Counted from the first letter of the stretch, positions 25,006 to 33,769 are shown. The stretch is DNA of 64,000 bases from JAJPKK01 sp963747835 (GCA_963747835.1 CAVVGO010000005.1:3452956-3516955); one strand, 5' to 3'. Numbers and translations: made by a program. Notes: a model not told the origin generated them from the sequence alone.

Positions 25006-25875
25006 ATGACCAATGCTTGGTCACGGCATATCACCGCAATAAGGTTCGGTGCGGCCATTCTGTTCGGCGGGATGCACATCGGAGCCTTCGCCTACGCACA
25101 AACACCCCCCGCGCCAGCCGCCAAGGCCGTTACGCCGCGCACCACCGATGGTAAGCCCGACCTTTCAGGCATCTGGGTGCCGCCGCCCAACCGGGCCGTC
25201 GTCTCGACATTCAATGACGCTGGCTCGGGCCAGCAGGTGTACGCGGCGCGCGAGGGCAATTTCGAAAACTTCGAGAACGATAACGCCCTGCGGCGCATGG
25301 GCGATCGGAACAAGCCGCTGTACAAGCCGGAATTCTGGTCCCAGGTGAGGGAGAACGACGCCAACGGGAACGAGTTGGATCCGGAGTTCAAATGCCGCCT
25401 CTACGGGGTGCCTAAACTCGGAGCCCCGGCCCAAATCGTTCAAACCAAAGACCAGGTCGTGCTTCTTTATGCCGGCGGGTTCGCCGGACAGAATACCTTC
25501 AGGGTTGTTCCGACCGACGGTCGTCCGCACAACCAAGCACGCGTCGTCCAAGAAACCTGGAAGGGCGATCCGGTCGCCCATTGGGACGGCGATACGCTGG
25601 TCATCGACACCATCGGATTTACGGACGAGAGCTGGCTGCATAAGTCGGGTTACTTCCACAGCTTCAAACTCCACGTCATCGAGCGGCTGACGCGCGACGG
25701 CAATACGTTGCGTTGGGAGGCGACCGTGGAAGATCCGGAAGTGCTTCTGGAACCCTGGACGATGAATCCGATCATTCGCGTTCTCGATGCGCGGCCCGAT
25801 GCGTTCGTGGCTGAAGACTTTCCGTGCGACGAACGCGATCGCGAACACTTCAAGTCGAAGGTCCGCAGCGGCTGA
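25006..25875 (+). CDS. Secreted protein with 'DGKPDLSGIW' N-terminal motif, unknown function
   Basis: 289 residues. The ATG at 25006 follows 'GGGGAGGA' by a short spacer. A signal peptide ('FGAAILFGGMHIGAFAYA', about residues 12-30) precedes 'TPPAPAAKAVTPRTTDGKPDLSGIWVPPP'. This 'DGKPDLSGIW' motif recurs in many secreted proteins of soil bacteria. The rest has 'FWSQVRENDANGNELDPEFKCRLYGVPKLGAPAQIVQTKDQVVLLY', 'RVVPTDGRPHNQARVVQETWKGDPVAHWDGDTLVIDTIGFTDESW' and 'LHVIERLTRDGNTLRWEATVEDPEVLLEPW'. The repeated 'W.GDTL..DT.GF....W' segment appears in these families. No catalytic residues are assigned. It is co-directional with the two following secreted proteins. Confidence 0.55.
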   Translation: MTNAWSRHITAIRFGAAILFGGMHIGAFAYAQTPPAPAAKAVTPRTTDGKPDLSGIWVPPPNRAVVSTFNDAGSGQQVYAAREGNFENFENDNALRRMGDRNKPLYKPEFWSQVRENDANGNELDPEFKCRLYGVPKLGAPAQIVQTKDQVVLLYAGGFAGQNTFRVVPTDGRPHNQARVVQETWKGDPVAHWDGDTLVIDTIGFTDESWLHKSGYFHSFKLHVIERLTRDGNTLRWEATVEDPEVLLEPWTMNPIIRVLDARPDAFVAEDFPCDERDREHFKSKVRSG

Positions 25876-25893
25876 CAATGTGGAGCACGTAAC

Positions 25894-26304
25894 ATGAGGC
25901 ATAAGACATCGCTCGCGGCGACGGCCGCGCTTTGCTTGCTGCTTGGCATGGCGCCGGTGCAGTCGCACCATGCCGTGCAGGCACAGTTCGACGTCAGCCA
26001 AGTCGTCGAAAAAACCGGCGTGCTGATGAAGATCGATTGGATCAACCCGCACACCTACATGCACTTCGATGTGACCGAGGACGGCGAGGTCAAACGCTAC
26101 GCAATCGAATCGCTCGGCATATTGGGGTTGCGTCGGGTTGAACTCGATAGCAAGAGCGCATTCAAGGTGGGCGAGACGTTCAAGTTCTCGATCAATCCCA
26201 GCCGGGACGGCTCGCCGACCGGATTGTTGGTCACGCTCACTTTCCCCGACGGGCGCAATTACGTGGTCAAGAACTTGGACCCCTCGGCCCCGGTGTCGCA
26301 GTAA
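25894..26304 (+). CDS. Small secreted DUF6152-like protein
   Basis: 136 residues. Signal peptide 'MRHKTSLAATAALCLLLGMAPVQS', then 'HHAVQAQFDVSQVVEKTGVLMKIDWINPHTYMHFDVTEDGEVKRYAIESLGILGLRRVELDSKSAFKVGETFKFSINPSRDGSPTGLLVTLTFPDG'. The 'G.......W.NPHT...F.V......V..Y..E' pattern is what I know as DUF6152. It has paired histidines at the mature N-terminus (HH) that could bind a metal. It lies 18 bases after the previous gene. In other genomes such proteins occur beside 'DLSGIW' proteins (family knowledge). Confidence 0.6.
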   Translation: MRHKTSLAATAALCLLLGMAPVQSHHAVQAQFDVSQVVEKTGVLMKIDWINPHTYMHFDVTEDGEVKRYAIESLGILGLRRVELDSKSAFKVGETFKFSINPSRDGSPTGLLVTLTFPDGRNYVVKNLDPSAPVSQ

Positions 26305-26383
26305 AGGGACCTTGTCTCGCGGTTCCCATGAGCACGCGGCGTCCGGAGACGGGCTGAACCGATCGAACAACTGAGGCTCGGTG

Positions 26384-27163
26384 ATGCGCTATCGGAAAGA
26401 CTTGTTGATCGCGTCGGTAGCTGCGCTCGTCACAGCCGCAATTCCGGCATCGGGGCAGACCGTGGCGGCAGACCCCGCCAGGAAGGCGTTGACCGACGCC
26501 GCCAACGCGCTCGGCATGGTCAGGGGCGTCAATCATGCGCTCGACGTCGTCAACATGTTCGAATACGTGGCGAGCGGAACCATGGCCGATCCCAAGGGCG
26601 GGGAAAACAAGGTGAGCCGGATCACGGTTGGATACGACTATGTGATCCCGGCCGCCCGCGTCGACGTCGAGAAGACAACCCCCGACGGGCGGACGGAGCG
26701 GGATATCGCGGTAGCCGTCGGCCGATTGTCCTGGGACGAGTCCAAACCGGGCATTTACTTTCGTCCGGCCAACACATCGGCGGTGGAGCGACTGAAGCAA
26801 ATGTGGCTGCTGCCCCACGCTGTGATCCTGGAAGGCGCCAAAGCGCCGGACAAGGTCAAGGTCGCAGACCGCGGCGGAATGAAGGAACTCATCGTCGCGA
26901 TGGCCGACGGGACAGAGCTCAAGGCTCTGCTCGATGCGAAAAACCTGACGACCCGCGTCGAATACCGGGCCGGGGCGCAGGTCCTCTCGGGCGACTACTC
27001 CGATTACAAGGACTTCCGGGAATATGGCGTCATGTTTCCCTCGCGTATCGTGCAGAAGATCGATGGTCGCACCGTCGCCGATTTCACCGTCAGCGACGCG
27101 TTGCCCAATCCCTACCTGATCTTTCCGCTGCCAAGGGAATTGGCCCAAAAGCCATCGCCCTAA
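26384..27163 (+). CDS. Secreted protein of unknown function, third in the row
   Basis: 259 residues (ATG at 26384; a GTG three bases upstream is also possible). It has a signal segment 'DLLIASVAALVTAAIPASGQTVAA', and then helices and strands 'KALTDAANALGMVRGVNHALDVVNMFEYVASGTMADPKGGENKVSRITVGYDYVIPAARVDVEKTTPDGRTERDIAVAVGRLSWDE'. The C-terminal half contains 'ELKALLDAKNLTTRVEYRAGAQVLSGDYSDYKDFREYGVMFPSRIVQKIDGRTVADFTVSDALPNPYLIF'. This kind of 'Y.DY.DF..YGV.FP..I.Q..DG..V' block is seen in secreted dehydrogenase-associated proteins. No family is assigned. Confidence 0.5.
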   Translation: MRYRKDLLIASVAALVTAAIPASGQTVAADPARKALTDAANALGMVRGVNHALDVVNMFEYVASGTMADPKGGENKVSRITVGYDYVIPAARVDVEKTTPDGRTERDIAVAVGRLSWDESKPGIYFRPANTSAVERLKQMWLLPHAVILEGAKAPDKVKVADRGGMKELIVAMADGTELKALLDAKNLTTRVEYRAGAQVLSGDYSDYKDFREYGVMFPSRIVQKIDGRTVADFTVSDALPNPYLIFPLPRELAQKPSP

Positions 27164-27225
27164 ATCCGATTTTAGCTCGGGGCCGTTACAGCGATGCCCT
27201 CGACGAGGGGGTAACGCCGGTCGCT

Positions 27226-27759
27226 TCAACCGATCCGCTTCAAGCCCTCTGCGTAGTTTTTCCAGCGCTGGACGTAGTGTTCGGCGCCGATCGCGATCAT
27301 CTTGGCCGCCTTGTCGTCGAGCGTGCGGATCACGCGGGCAGGCGCTCCGACGACGAGCGAATAATCCGGAAACGTCTTGCCCTCGGTGACGACCGCGCCG
27401 GCGCCGACGATCGAATTCGCCCCGATCCGCGCCCCATTGAGCAGGATAGCACCCATGCCGATCAAGCTGCCGTCGCCGACCGTGCAGCCGTGCAGCACGA
27501 CGTTGTGGCCGATCACGCAGCCGCGCCCGATGGTGAGCGGAAACCCCGGATCGGTATGCAACGTCGCATTATCCTGGACCTGGGAGCGTTCGCCGATCTC
27601 GATCCATTCATTGTCGCCGCGCAAGACCGCGCCCCACCACAGGCTCGCCTCCGATTTCAGTCGCACCCGGCCGATCACCACCGCGGTTTCGGCAATCCAG
27701 TAAAGACCGTCCGGCGGGAATTCCGGCCGCGCGCCGGCAAGTTCGAAGATGGGCATCAT
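27226..27759 (-). CDS. Gamma-carbonic-anhydrase-like hexapeptide-repeat protein
   Basis: 177 residues counted from 'MMPIFELAGARPEF' (27759); a longer form from 27792 is possible. A left-handed beta-helix is shown by hexapeptide repeats: 'IGRVRLKSEASLWWGAVLRGDNEWIEIGERSQVQDNATLHTDPGFPLTIGRGCVIGHNVVLHGCTVGDGSLIGMGAILLNGARIGANSIVGAGAVV'. The zinc ligands of the gamma-carbonic anhydrase class are present as His in 'ATLHTD', 'GHNVVLHGC'. The C-terminal 'AHYVQRWKNYAEGLKRIG'-type helix is also typical. It converges with the preceding secreted-protein gene. Confidence 0.8.
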   Translation of the reverse strand: MMPIFELAGARPEFPPDGLYWIAETAVVIGRVRLKSEASLWWGAVLRGDNEWIEIGERSQVQDNATLHTDPGFPLTIGRGCVIGHNVVLHGCTVGDGSLIGMGAILLNGARIGANSIVGAGAVVTEGKTFPDYSLVVGAPARVIRTLDDKAAKMIAIGAEHYVQRWKNYAEGLKRIG

Positions 27760-27839
27760 GGCGCTCCGGTGGATGCGAACAAACGCAGCCACGAACCTGC
27801 CACGGCGTGTCGCGGTTGGCGAGGCCGCCGCTCGGACGG

Positions 27840-28172
27840 TCAGGCGACCAGCCGTTCAAGCGCCTCCAGCGCAAGCACAACCACGGTGCCGCTCATCATG
27901 CTCCAGAAGCTCGCCGCGACCGTAGCCAACATGACAAATTCGATCCGCCGCCGCTCGATGCGCCGACCACGCAACGTGTTGCGCATGATGATGAAGGGGG
28001 CCGCGAAGGCGAGGAGCGGAACCGCCGCGAAAGTCGTGGCCGTCGGCCCGCCACCGAGCAGGCGGAATGACGGCAGTCGACGGGTGACGACCTGGTATCC
28101 GGTCGACACCAGACCGGCGACGGCAAAGCCGAGCGCGACCGCAAGGAACGACTCGATGGTTTCGGGCGACAT
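27840..28172 (-). CDS. Small membrane protein (DUF6949-like)
   Basis: 110 residues with three hydrophobic stretches: 'TIESFLAVALGFAVAGLVSTGYQV', 'TFAAVPLLAFAAPFIIMRNTL' and 'VMLATVAASFWSMMSGTVVVLALEAL'. Rhizobiales genomes often carry this small inner-membrane protein (DUF6949 by memory). It sits 47 bases upstream of the 27226-27792 hexapeptide-repeat frame, and no functional residues are apparent. The ATG at 28172 is preceded by 'TGAACCAGCCGAGGTTGC', which is not a strong site. Confidence 0.6.
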   Translation of the reverse strand: MSPETIESFLAVALGFAVAGLVSTGYQVVTRRLPSFRLLGGGPTATTFAAVPLLAFAAPFIIMRNTLRGRRIERRRIEFVMLATVAASFWSMMSGTVVVLALEALERLVA

Positions 28173-28440
28173 GCAACCTCGGCTGGTTCATCTTTAGGGG
28201 CCGATGTTCTGGGCATCGACACGGCACATCGAATGGGTCCTCCCATTCAGCGACCTCATGTGCCGTATCGCGCCTGCCGAAGCCACGATTTCCTTAATAA
28301 AGGGTAAACGGAGCGCGGGCGCGGGAGCAAATAAATGCCCACGCGGCTGTGTCAATACGGGACGAATTGCCTCAATCATGCCCCGTCCGGCTCGCTAAGA
28401 GAGTCGAAATCGATTCGTATCGCTGCGAGGGGGATCGAGC

Positions 28441-29130
28441 ATGACCATGCTGATACGCGCATACCCGGCGCGGCCCGGCCGCCGCGCTGGCTTGCTGGCG
28501 CTTTTCGTACTGTTCTTCGCCAGTGTCGCGGCGCTTGCGGCGGCCTCGATCGTCTACCTCATGCAACCGCACTGGACGCAGCCGCCGATCGATGCGCCGG
28601 CGCTGCCGATCGCGGTCGCGGGCGTCGTGTTCAACGTGCCGCCGGCCGCGATCCGCATCCCGCTGCAGCGCCGCGCCGGACCGCAGGAACGCATCGACCT
28701 CTCATACCGCTGGCCAGATCTGACACCGCCGGATTCCCACGCGGCCGACGCCGCTCCGCGGCTGTTCGTCACAATAGAATCCAACCAAGCACCGCTGTCC
28801 CCCGCCGAACGGATGAAATCCATTTATCCGCGCTACATCGACACGCCGTCGGAGGCCGGTCCCGGCGGCCTTACGATCGCGTCCTTTGCGGACGGCACAC
28901 CTTATCAGGGCGAGGACGTGATCTACGATGCCTCCGCACCCGAACGCTTTCTGGTGCGCTGCAGCCGCGCGCGTGGCGCGCTTACACCCGCCATGTGTCT
29001 CTACGAGCACCCGGTCGGCACCGCCGCCCTCACCTTTCGATTTCCGCGCGACTGGCTCGCCGACTGGCGCGGCGTGGAGGACGGGATTGACCGGCTGATC
29101 GAGCGCTGGCGGCCTGTAGCGATAAAATAA
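28441..29130 (+). CDS. Single-pass membrane-anchored hypothetical protein
   Basis: 229 residues: N-terminal anchor 'GLLALFVLFFASVAALAAASIVYLM' (about residues 18-42), then an extracytoplasmic domain. The domain has 'GVVFNVPPAAIRIPLQRRAGPQERIDLSYRWPDL', 'ERMKSIYPRYIDTPSEAGPGGLTIASFADGTPYQGEDVIYDASAPERFLVRCSRARG' and 'MCLYEHPVGTAALTFRFPRDWLADWRGVEDGIDRLIERW'. Similar proteins are widespread in Bradyrhizobium-related genomes. The start ATG at 28441 follows GGGGGATCGAGC. No known function; two cysteines near the C-terminus could form a disulfide. Confidence 0.6.
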   Translation: MTMLIRAYPARPGRRAGLLALFVLFFASVAALAAASIVYLMQPHWTQPPIDAPALPIAVAGVVFNVPPAAIRIPLQRRAGPQERIDLSYRWPDLTPPDSHAADAAPRLFVTIESNQAPLSPAERMKSIYPRYIDTPSEAGPGGLTIASFADGTPYQGEDVIYDASAPERFLVRCSRARGALTPAMCLYEHPVGTAALTFRFPRDWLADWRGVEDGIDRLIERWRPVAIK

Positions 29131-29209
29131 ACCGAGGTTGTCCGATCCTGCGGCCGATCCGGGCGAAGCCTGCAAGACAGTGGATCAGGCAAGCTGGAAG
29201 CCGGATCGC

Positions 29210-29419
29210 CTATTCGAGATCGGTCGCCAGGATCGCCATCTGGAAATTGTAGCTGCGCTCGTCGTCCTCGTCGTCAACGAACAGGACGCCAATGAACTCC
29301 TCGCCGATGAAGACTTCGGCGGAATCGTCCTTCTTGGGGCGCGGCACAACGCGCATTTTGGCGTTGCCAAACAGACGCCTCATGTAGGCTTCAATCTTGC
29401 GGATTTCGAGGACGTCCAC
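29210..29419 (-). CDS. DUF3126 family protein
   Basis: 69 residues, 'MDVLEIRKIEAYMRRLFGNAKMRVVPRPKKDDSAEVFIGEEFIGVLFVDDEDDERSYNFQMAILATDLE'-type sequence in full length. This is the small acidic DUF3126 protein found next to cysE in many Rhizobiales. It ends 155 bases before the cysE start region on the same strand and likely shares its message. The conserved 'R.PKKDDSAEVFIGEEFIGVLF.D..D' core is intact. Function is unknown. Confidence 0.85.
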   Translation of the reverse strand: MDVLEIRKIEAYMRRLFGNAKMRVVPRPKKDDSAEVFIGEEFIGVLFVDDEDDERSYNFQMAILATDLE

Positions 29420-29574
29420 GGCAGCTCCTTATTTCCGCGACTACTGCGGCCCGGGGTTAGATGTTCGGACGAACACGCGTCGAAATCTGAAAATATCAGA
29501 ATAACATCATTCTAAGCTGATTCGGCTCGTGCTCCAGGCTCTTTGTTCGTGCTGCCACGTGTCAGGATCGTGAA

Positions 29575-30492
29575 TTAGACGCCGACGTTATAGAGCATCT
29601 GGTCCATCGTGCGCGAGGGCTCCGCGCAGCCCGCCTCCCCGATCACCCGGGCCGGAACGCCGGCGACCGTCACGTTGTGCGGCACCGGCTTGAGAACCAC
29701 CGAACCCGCCGCGATACGGGCGCAATGGCCGATCTCGATATTGCCGAGAATTTTCGCCCCAGCCCCGATCATGACCCCTTTACGGATCTTGGGATGGCGG
29801 TCGCCGTTCTCGCTGCCGGTGCCCCCGAGCGTCACGTCGTGCAGAATCGATACATCGTCGTCGATCACCGCCGTCTCGCCGACCACGAGACCGGTGGCGT
29901 GGTCGAGGAATATACCGCGACCGATCCTGGCGGCGGGGTGAATGTCGGTCTGGAACACCGCGGAGGAGCGGCTCTGAAGATAGAGCGCGAAGTCCTTGCG
30001 GTGCTTCGTCCACAGCCAGTGCGCCAGACGATGAATTTGGATGGCGTGAAAGCCCTTGAAATAAAGCAAGGGCTCGATGAAGCGGGTGGTGGCCGGATCG
30101 CGATCATAGGTCGCCACGATATCAGCCCGGAAGGCGTCGCCGATCTCGGGATCGTCCTCGAGCGCATCGAGGAAAGCGAGCCGGATGGTGGTGCCTGTGA
30201 TCACCGAATGATCCAGCCGGTCGGTTATCCGCTGCACCACCGCGTTCGGCAACGTATCATGTTCGAGAACAGACGAATGAATGAACGAAGCAAGCTGCGG
30301 CTCCTGCCGCACCACCGCCTCGGCCTCACTGCGAATGCGCGCCCAGACCGGATCGGCATTGTCGAGCGGATCTTGGATTGATCCTCTGAGGCTCGGCCAT
30401 TGCTGTCCTCCGGCGACGGCGTGAACGTGGATGAACTCTAACAATCCTGTAGCATAAATGGGGGCTGCGTGGGATTTCGCCAGCATTCTCAA
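29575..30492 (-). CDS. cysE: Serine O-acetyltransferase
   Basis: CysE transfers an acetyl group from acetyl-CoA to L-serine, making O-acetylserine for cysteine synthesis in the cytoplasm. The conserved N-terminal helices ('DPVWARIRSEAEAVVRQEPQLASFIHSSVLEHDTL'), 'YKGFHAIQIHRLAHWLW' (catalytic His/Asp region) and the beta-helix 'FQTDIHPAARIGRGIFLDHATGLVVGETAVIDDDVSILHDVTLGGTG' with 'DRHPKIRKGVMIGAGAKILGNIEIGHCARIAAGSVVLKPVP' identify it firmly. The first 40 residues ('MRMLAKSHAAP...') are non-standard, so the true start may be closer to residue 48 ('DPVW'). It is 155 bases upstream of DUF3126. Confidence 0.9.
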   Translation of the reverse strand: MRMLAKSHAAPIYATGLLEFIHVHAVAGGQQWPSLRGSIQDPLDNADPVWARIRSEAEAVVRQEPQLASFIHSSVLEHDTLPNAVVQRITDRLDHSVITGTTIRLAFLDALEDDPEIGDAFRADIVATYDRDPATTRFIEPLLYFKGFHAIQIHRLAHWLWTKHRKDFALYLQSRSSAVFQTDIHPAARIGRGIFLDHATGLVVGETAVIDDDVSILHDVTLGGTGSENGDRHPKIRKGVMIGAGAKILGNIEIGHCARIAAGSVVLKPVPHNVTVAGVPARVIGEAGCAEPSRTMDQMLYNVGV

Positions 30493-30593
30493 TTGCTATG
30501 AACTTATGTATGACCGTGCAGAAGGGTCGTTAACTTCCGGGGACCTGCCGCCCCTCGTGAAGGCGACTGAGGTCGGCACCACCACGCGTCGGA

Positions 30594-31364
30594 TCACCGT
30601 CGCTCGGCCAGGAAATCCAGCACCGCAGCCTTAAATGTACGGTCGCCGACCGCCAGCATGTGATCGCGGTTCGGGATGTCGATCGCGCGGGCACCCGGAA
30701 TCAGCGCCGCGAGCGCGGGCCCGGAGCCCGCGACGATATCCTTTGTGCCGACCGCGACCAGCACCGGCGTCGCGATCCGGCCGACGTCCTCGCGGCTGAG
30801 TGTTTCCCGTGTGCCGCGGATGCAGGCGGCAAGCGCCCGGCGGTCCGATTTCGTCTGGTCGGCGAAGATGCGGAACATCCGCTCCTGCGGATCGGTGACG
30901 TTGTCGACCGAGGGAGCTTCAAGCGCCCGGGCGACCGTTTCGGGCAGCCCGACGCCCTCGACCAATCTGATGCCGAGGCCGCCGAGGATCGCGGAGCGCA
31001 CGCGCTCGCGATGCTCAAGCGCGAGGAACGCGGTGATGCGGGCGCCCATCGAATAGCCCATGACATCGGCGCGATCGAGCCCGACGTGGTCGAGGAGCGC
31101 CGCGACATCGCCCGCCATCAGGGCGGTACGGTAAAGCGCAGGATCGTAGAGCTTGGTCGATGCGCCGTGGCCGCGGTTGTCGAGCGCGATCACGCGGCGG
31201 CCGGCGCGGGTGAGCGTCGCGACCCAGCCCGGATTGACCCAGTTCACTTCCTTGTTCGAGGCAAAGCCGTGGATGAGGACGATGGCGTCGCCGTCGCCTT
31301 CGTCCAGATACGCGATCTCGACGGCCCCGGACGTGAAGCTTCGCGGCGTCGTTTCCAAAACCAT
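30594..31364 (-). CDS. Alpha/beta hydrolase
   Basis: 256 residues of the alpha/beta-hydrolase fold: oxyanion strand 'IVLIHGFASNKEVNWVNPGWVATL', nucleophile elbow 'GYSMGA' (Ser in GxSxG), 'ALDNRGHGAST', and the catalytic His in the C-terminal 'PNRDHMLAVGD'. The acid residue is probably Asp in 'VAVGTKDIVAG'. Family members act on small esters or other carbonyl substrates. Substrate cannot be inferred. The start ATG at 31364 lies about 115 bases upstream-opposed to the next plus-strand gene. Confidence 0.8.
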   Translation of the reverse strand: MVLETTPRSFTSGAVEIAYLDEGDGDAIVLIHGFASNKEVNWVNPGWVATLTRAGRRVIALDNRGHGASTKLYDPALYRTALMAGDVAALLDHVGLDRADVMGYSMGARITAFLALEHRERVRSAILGGLGIRLVEGVGLPETVARALEAPSVDNVTDPQERMFRIFADQTKSDRRALAACIRGTRETLSREDVGRIATPVLVAVGTKDIVAGSGPALAALIPGARAIDIPNRDHMLAVGDRTFKAAVLDFLAERR

Positions 31365-31531
31365 CGGGACCGATCCTCGATCTTGAACCGCATTGCAACG
31401 GTCGGTTGCTGCCGAGAGGCGTCACGACACCGGCCGGCACACCGTGTAAACTTGCGCGGCAGGCTCGACAACGAGCGATGAGTTTGAGAAAAACGAGCTT
31501 CGGGAACAGCATGGTGCCGGGGGAGGCAGAA

Positions 31532-32668
31532 TTGAACGCTAGGTCAGTAGGCAAATCGGCCGCGCGCGACACTGTTTTGGTTGCGCTTGCGGTTGCATCA
31601 GTTGCGTTCGTCACTGCCGCGCAGGCGGCGCCCCCACCGAAAAAGCCGCCGCCCCCGCCGCCACGTGCCGTGGTGCGGTCGGCACCGCCCCGCGTCGTAT
31701 CGCGGCCGCCGCCCACGACACGCACCGTAACAAGGCCCACGTCGACGCCGCGAACCACGCAAATTCAGCAGACCGCGCCGAAGTTCACGCCCAAGATCAA
31801 TCCTGCAGCCACCACCCAGTTTCACCAGATCACGCCCAAGACGAACCCAACGCTCCAGCCGAACACGCTGCCCCAGCGCACCGGAGTTCAAAATGGGATC
31901 GGCCAGGGCGCGAACCCACAATCGCTCCAGCGTTCGCTCCCGCAAGGGGTTCGTGGCCCGACCCAGGTCGGACTGAGCCCTACGGGCCTGAAGCTAGGTC
32001 CGCGCGGGCCGCTGGTATCGCCGACCCATCTGCAGGTCGGCCCCGCCGGATTGCCGGCCGTAAAGCCCAAGTTCCCGGTGGTGGCCGTCAACAACAAATT
32101 CTTCCCGATCAACAAGGGACAGAAGTTCATGTATGTCGGCGGGGTCAGGCGGTTCTTCGTTCCGCTTGGCGCGCTCGGCATAGCCTTGATTGGCGGCTCT
32201 TATTGGTACCCTGATGGCTACGTTTCCCTCGCGGGACCGATGTGCACCGGGTTCACGCCGGACGGATGTGGGCTGCACTGGCGCATGGTCGACTTTGCCG
32301 ACGGCGGCGGTGAGCCGCAATGCGTGCAGTATTGCCCGCAGTCCGGTCCGCCGCCGGCGCAATTCGTCTCCCTGCCGCCACCACCGCCGGTACCCCAAGG
32401 CACCTGTCAAATGACGATCTTTTCCGATCCCAATTTCGTCGGCACCTCGGCACCGACGGTGGACAACCAGCCTAATCTTTCGGAGAGCGGCTGGCAGAAC
32501 GTGATTTCCTCGATCCAGGTGCAGGCCGGCACCTGGGACTTCTTCTCCGACGATGACTTCGGCGGCGCCACGATGCGCCTCACCGCCGGCACCTACCCGA
32601 TGCTGACCCCGGATTGGGACAAGAAGATCAATTCCTTCATGTGTGTTCAGCCGGGTCCGGGCGCCTAG
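31532..32668 (+). CDS. Secreted proline/threonine-rich protein with a C-terminal beta/gamma-crystallin-like domain
   Basis: A TTG at 31532 is the likely start because GGGGGAGG lies seven bases upstream and it opens directly on a signal peptide 'SVGKSAARDTVLVALAVASVAFVTAAQA'. An ATG at 31478 in the same frame would add 18 residues. A low-complexity region of about 140 residues rich in Pro/Thr/Gln follows ('PPPKKPPPPPP', 'TRTVTRPTSTPRTTQIQQ'). Then 'FPVVAVNNKFFPINKGQKFMYVGGVRRFFVP' and a hydrophobic segment. The end 'CQMTIFSDPNFVGTSAPTVDNQPNLSESGWQNVISSIQVQAGTWDFFSDDDFGGATMRLTAGTYPML' is a beta/gamma-crystallin Greek-key pair, probably calcium-binding, outside the cytoplasm. Confidence 0.7.
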   Translation: MNARSVGKSAARDTVLVALAVASVAFVTAAQAAPPPKKPPPPPPRAVVRSAPPRVVSRPPPTTRTVTRPTSTPRTTQIQQTAPKFTPKINPAATTQFHQITPKTNPTLQPNTLPQRTGVQNGIGQGANPQSLQRSLPQGVRGPTQVGLSPTGLKLGPRGPLVSPTHLQVGPAGLPAVKPKFPVVAVNNKFFPINKGQKFMYVGGVRRFFVPLGALGIALIGGSYWYPDGYVSLAGPMCTGFTPDGCGLHWRMVDFADGGGEPQCVQYCPQSGPPPAQFVSLPPPPPVPQGTCQMTIFSDPNFVGTSAPTVDNQPNLSESGWQNVISSIQVQAGTWDFFSDDDFGGATMRLTAGTYPMLTPDWDKKINSFMCVQPGPGA

Positions 32669-32674
32669 GCCAGC

Positions 32675-33769
32675 TTACGCCGCCGCGGCCAGGAGCCTTC
32701 GGGCGCGACGCGCCTTGCTCCACCGCAAGTGGGATTCGGTTGCGCGCTCGGCGGTGCGTTTGACTGCCGAGCAGAAGCCAAAAGCGGCGCAGATGGCGGC
32801 AAACAGCCAACTCACGAGGTCCATCGCGGCGACCGTGAGCGCAAAAGCGGCGCGCCCAGCGAGCTTGAGGATGGCGCGGGTCTTGCTGCCTTTGGCGGCG
32901 GCAAGGCGGGCGAGACGTGCGACGTCCTGGGGCTCCTCCGCGAGTTTGAGACCTTCGAGCGCCGCCCTGGTGCCGGCTTTGCTCTGCACACGGCCGACAT
33001 CGCCGACGAGGGCCACGATGCGTTCCGCCCGCTCGGCCTTGACGGCGTCACGCGCCAGCGTGATGGCCGTAGCGGGCGCGGTGAACGACACTTTGCTCAA
33101 GGCCGCGCCGAGCGCCTTGGTGTCGATCACTTCGCGGACCGAACGGGTCATCCATTCCGCCATCGAAGCGCTCAGCCTGCCGGTGCGCCGCGCCGCCTTG
33201 ACGAGCGACAACCCGACCCGCGCCGGGAGCCCGGTCCCGACGGTCGCATAAGTTCCGGCCGTGATCGCGATGCCGGCGCACGCGAGCCCAAGGATCAGTT
33301 CGTCAGTCGGTTCGCCGCGCACCATATGAACACCTTCGCGGATCGCATCGCGGATATCGCCGAACACAAACAGATCGCCCGCCGCCGTGCCGGCAAGACC
33401 GGCCAGATCATCCGGCGCGCCGGTAACGAGGCCATAGGTGAAGCTGACAGCGGCATGAGCCGTCTGCGCGGCGGTTCCGTTGGCAGCATCGACGCGGGCC
33501 GCGAGCGCCGGATCGACCGCAATGCCGCGCTCCTGCGCGAGTTCGACGAAGCTTGTCGCAAGCTCGGCATCGCCGGCCGCAAGCGCGTTCCCGATCTCGG
33601 TTTCGGCGACCGACGGGGACAACGACTTGGTGACGGCATAATCGGCCAGCAGTTCGGGTTTGTCCTGCGCATAGAAGAGTGCTGCCGACTCCAAGGCCCG
33701 CGGAAACACCTGCGACGTCGCCGCCGCGCACAAAGCAGCCGCCGCGATGGGTAAGACCATGCGTCTCAT
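32675..33769 (-). CDS. Helix-rich hypothetical membrane protein
   Basis: 364 residues. N-terminal signal or anchor 'VLPIAAAALCAAATSQVF'. Middle helices are rich in Ala and charged residues ('LATSFVELAQERGIAVDPALAARVDAANG', 'GDLFVFGDIRDAIREGVHMVRGEPTDELILGLACAGIAITAG'). A second hydrophobic pair lies near the C-terminus ('AILKLAGRAAFALTVAAMDLVSWLFAAICAAFGFCSAVKR'). It converges with the beta/gamma-crystallin-domain protein, 6 bases apart. No motif is recognised and I assign no family. Confidence 0.55.
   Translation of the reverse strand: MRRMVLPIAAAALCAAATSQVFPRALESAALFYAQDKPELLADYAVTKSLSPSVAETEIGNALAAGDAELATSFVELAQERGIAVDPALAARVDAANGTAAQTAHAAVSFTYGLVTGAPDDLAGLAGTAAGDLFVFGDIRDAIREGVHMVRGEPTDELILGLACAGIAITAGTYATVGTGLPARVGLSLVKAARRTGRLSASMAEWMTRSVREVIDTKALGAALSKVSFTAPATAITLARDAVKAERAERIVALVGDVGRVQSKAGTRAALEGLKLAEEPQDVARLARLAAAKGSKTRAILKLAGRAAFALTVAAMDLVSWLFAAICAAFGFCSAVKRTAERATESHLRWSKARRARRLLAAAA

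Noticed and set aside
25165..26370. 401-codon minus-strand frame opposite two secreted-protein genes
   Set aside because: Plus-strand products have signal peptides and conserved motifs. The minus frame has none and is a codon-mirror shadow.
26803..28197. Long plus-strand open frame spanning two minus-strand genes and the end of the preceding secreted-protein gene
   Set aside because: It overlaps convincing genes on the other strand (hexapeptide protein, DUF6949-like) and its product is Arg/Ala/Pro-rich without any domain pattern. High GC content opens many such frames.
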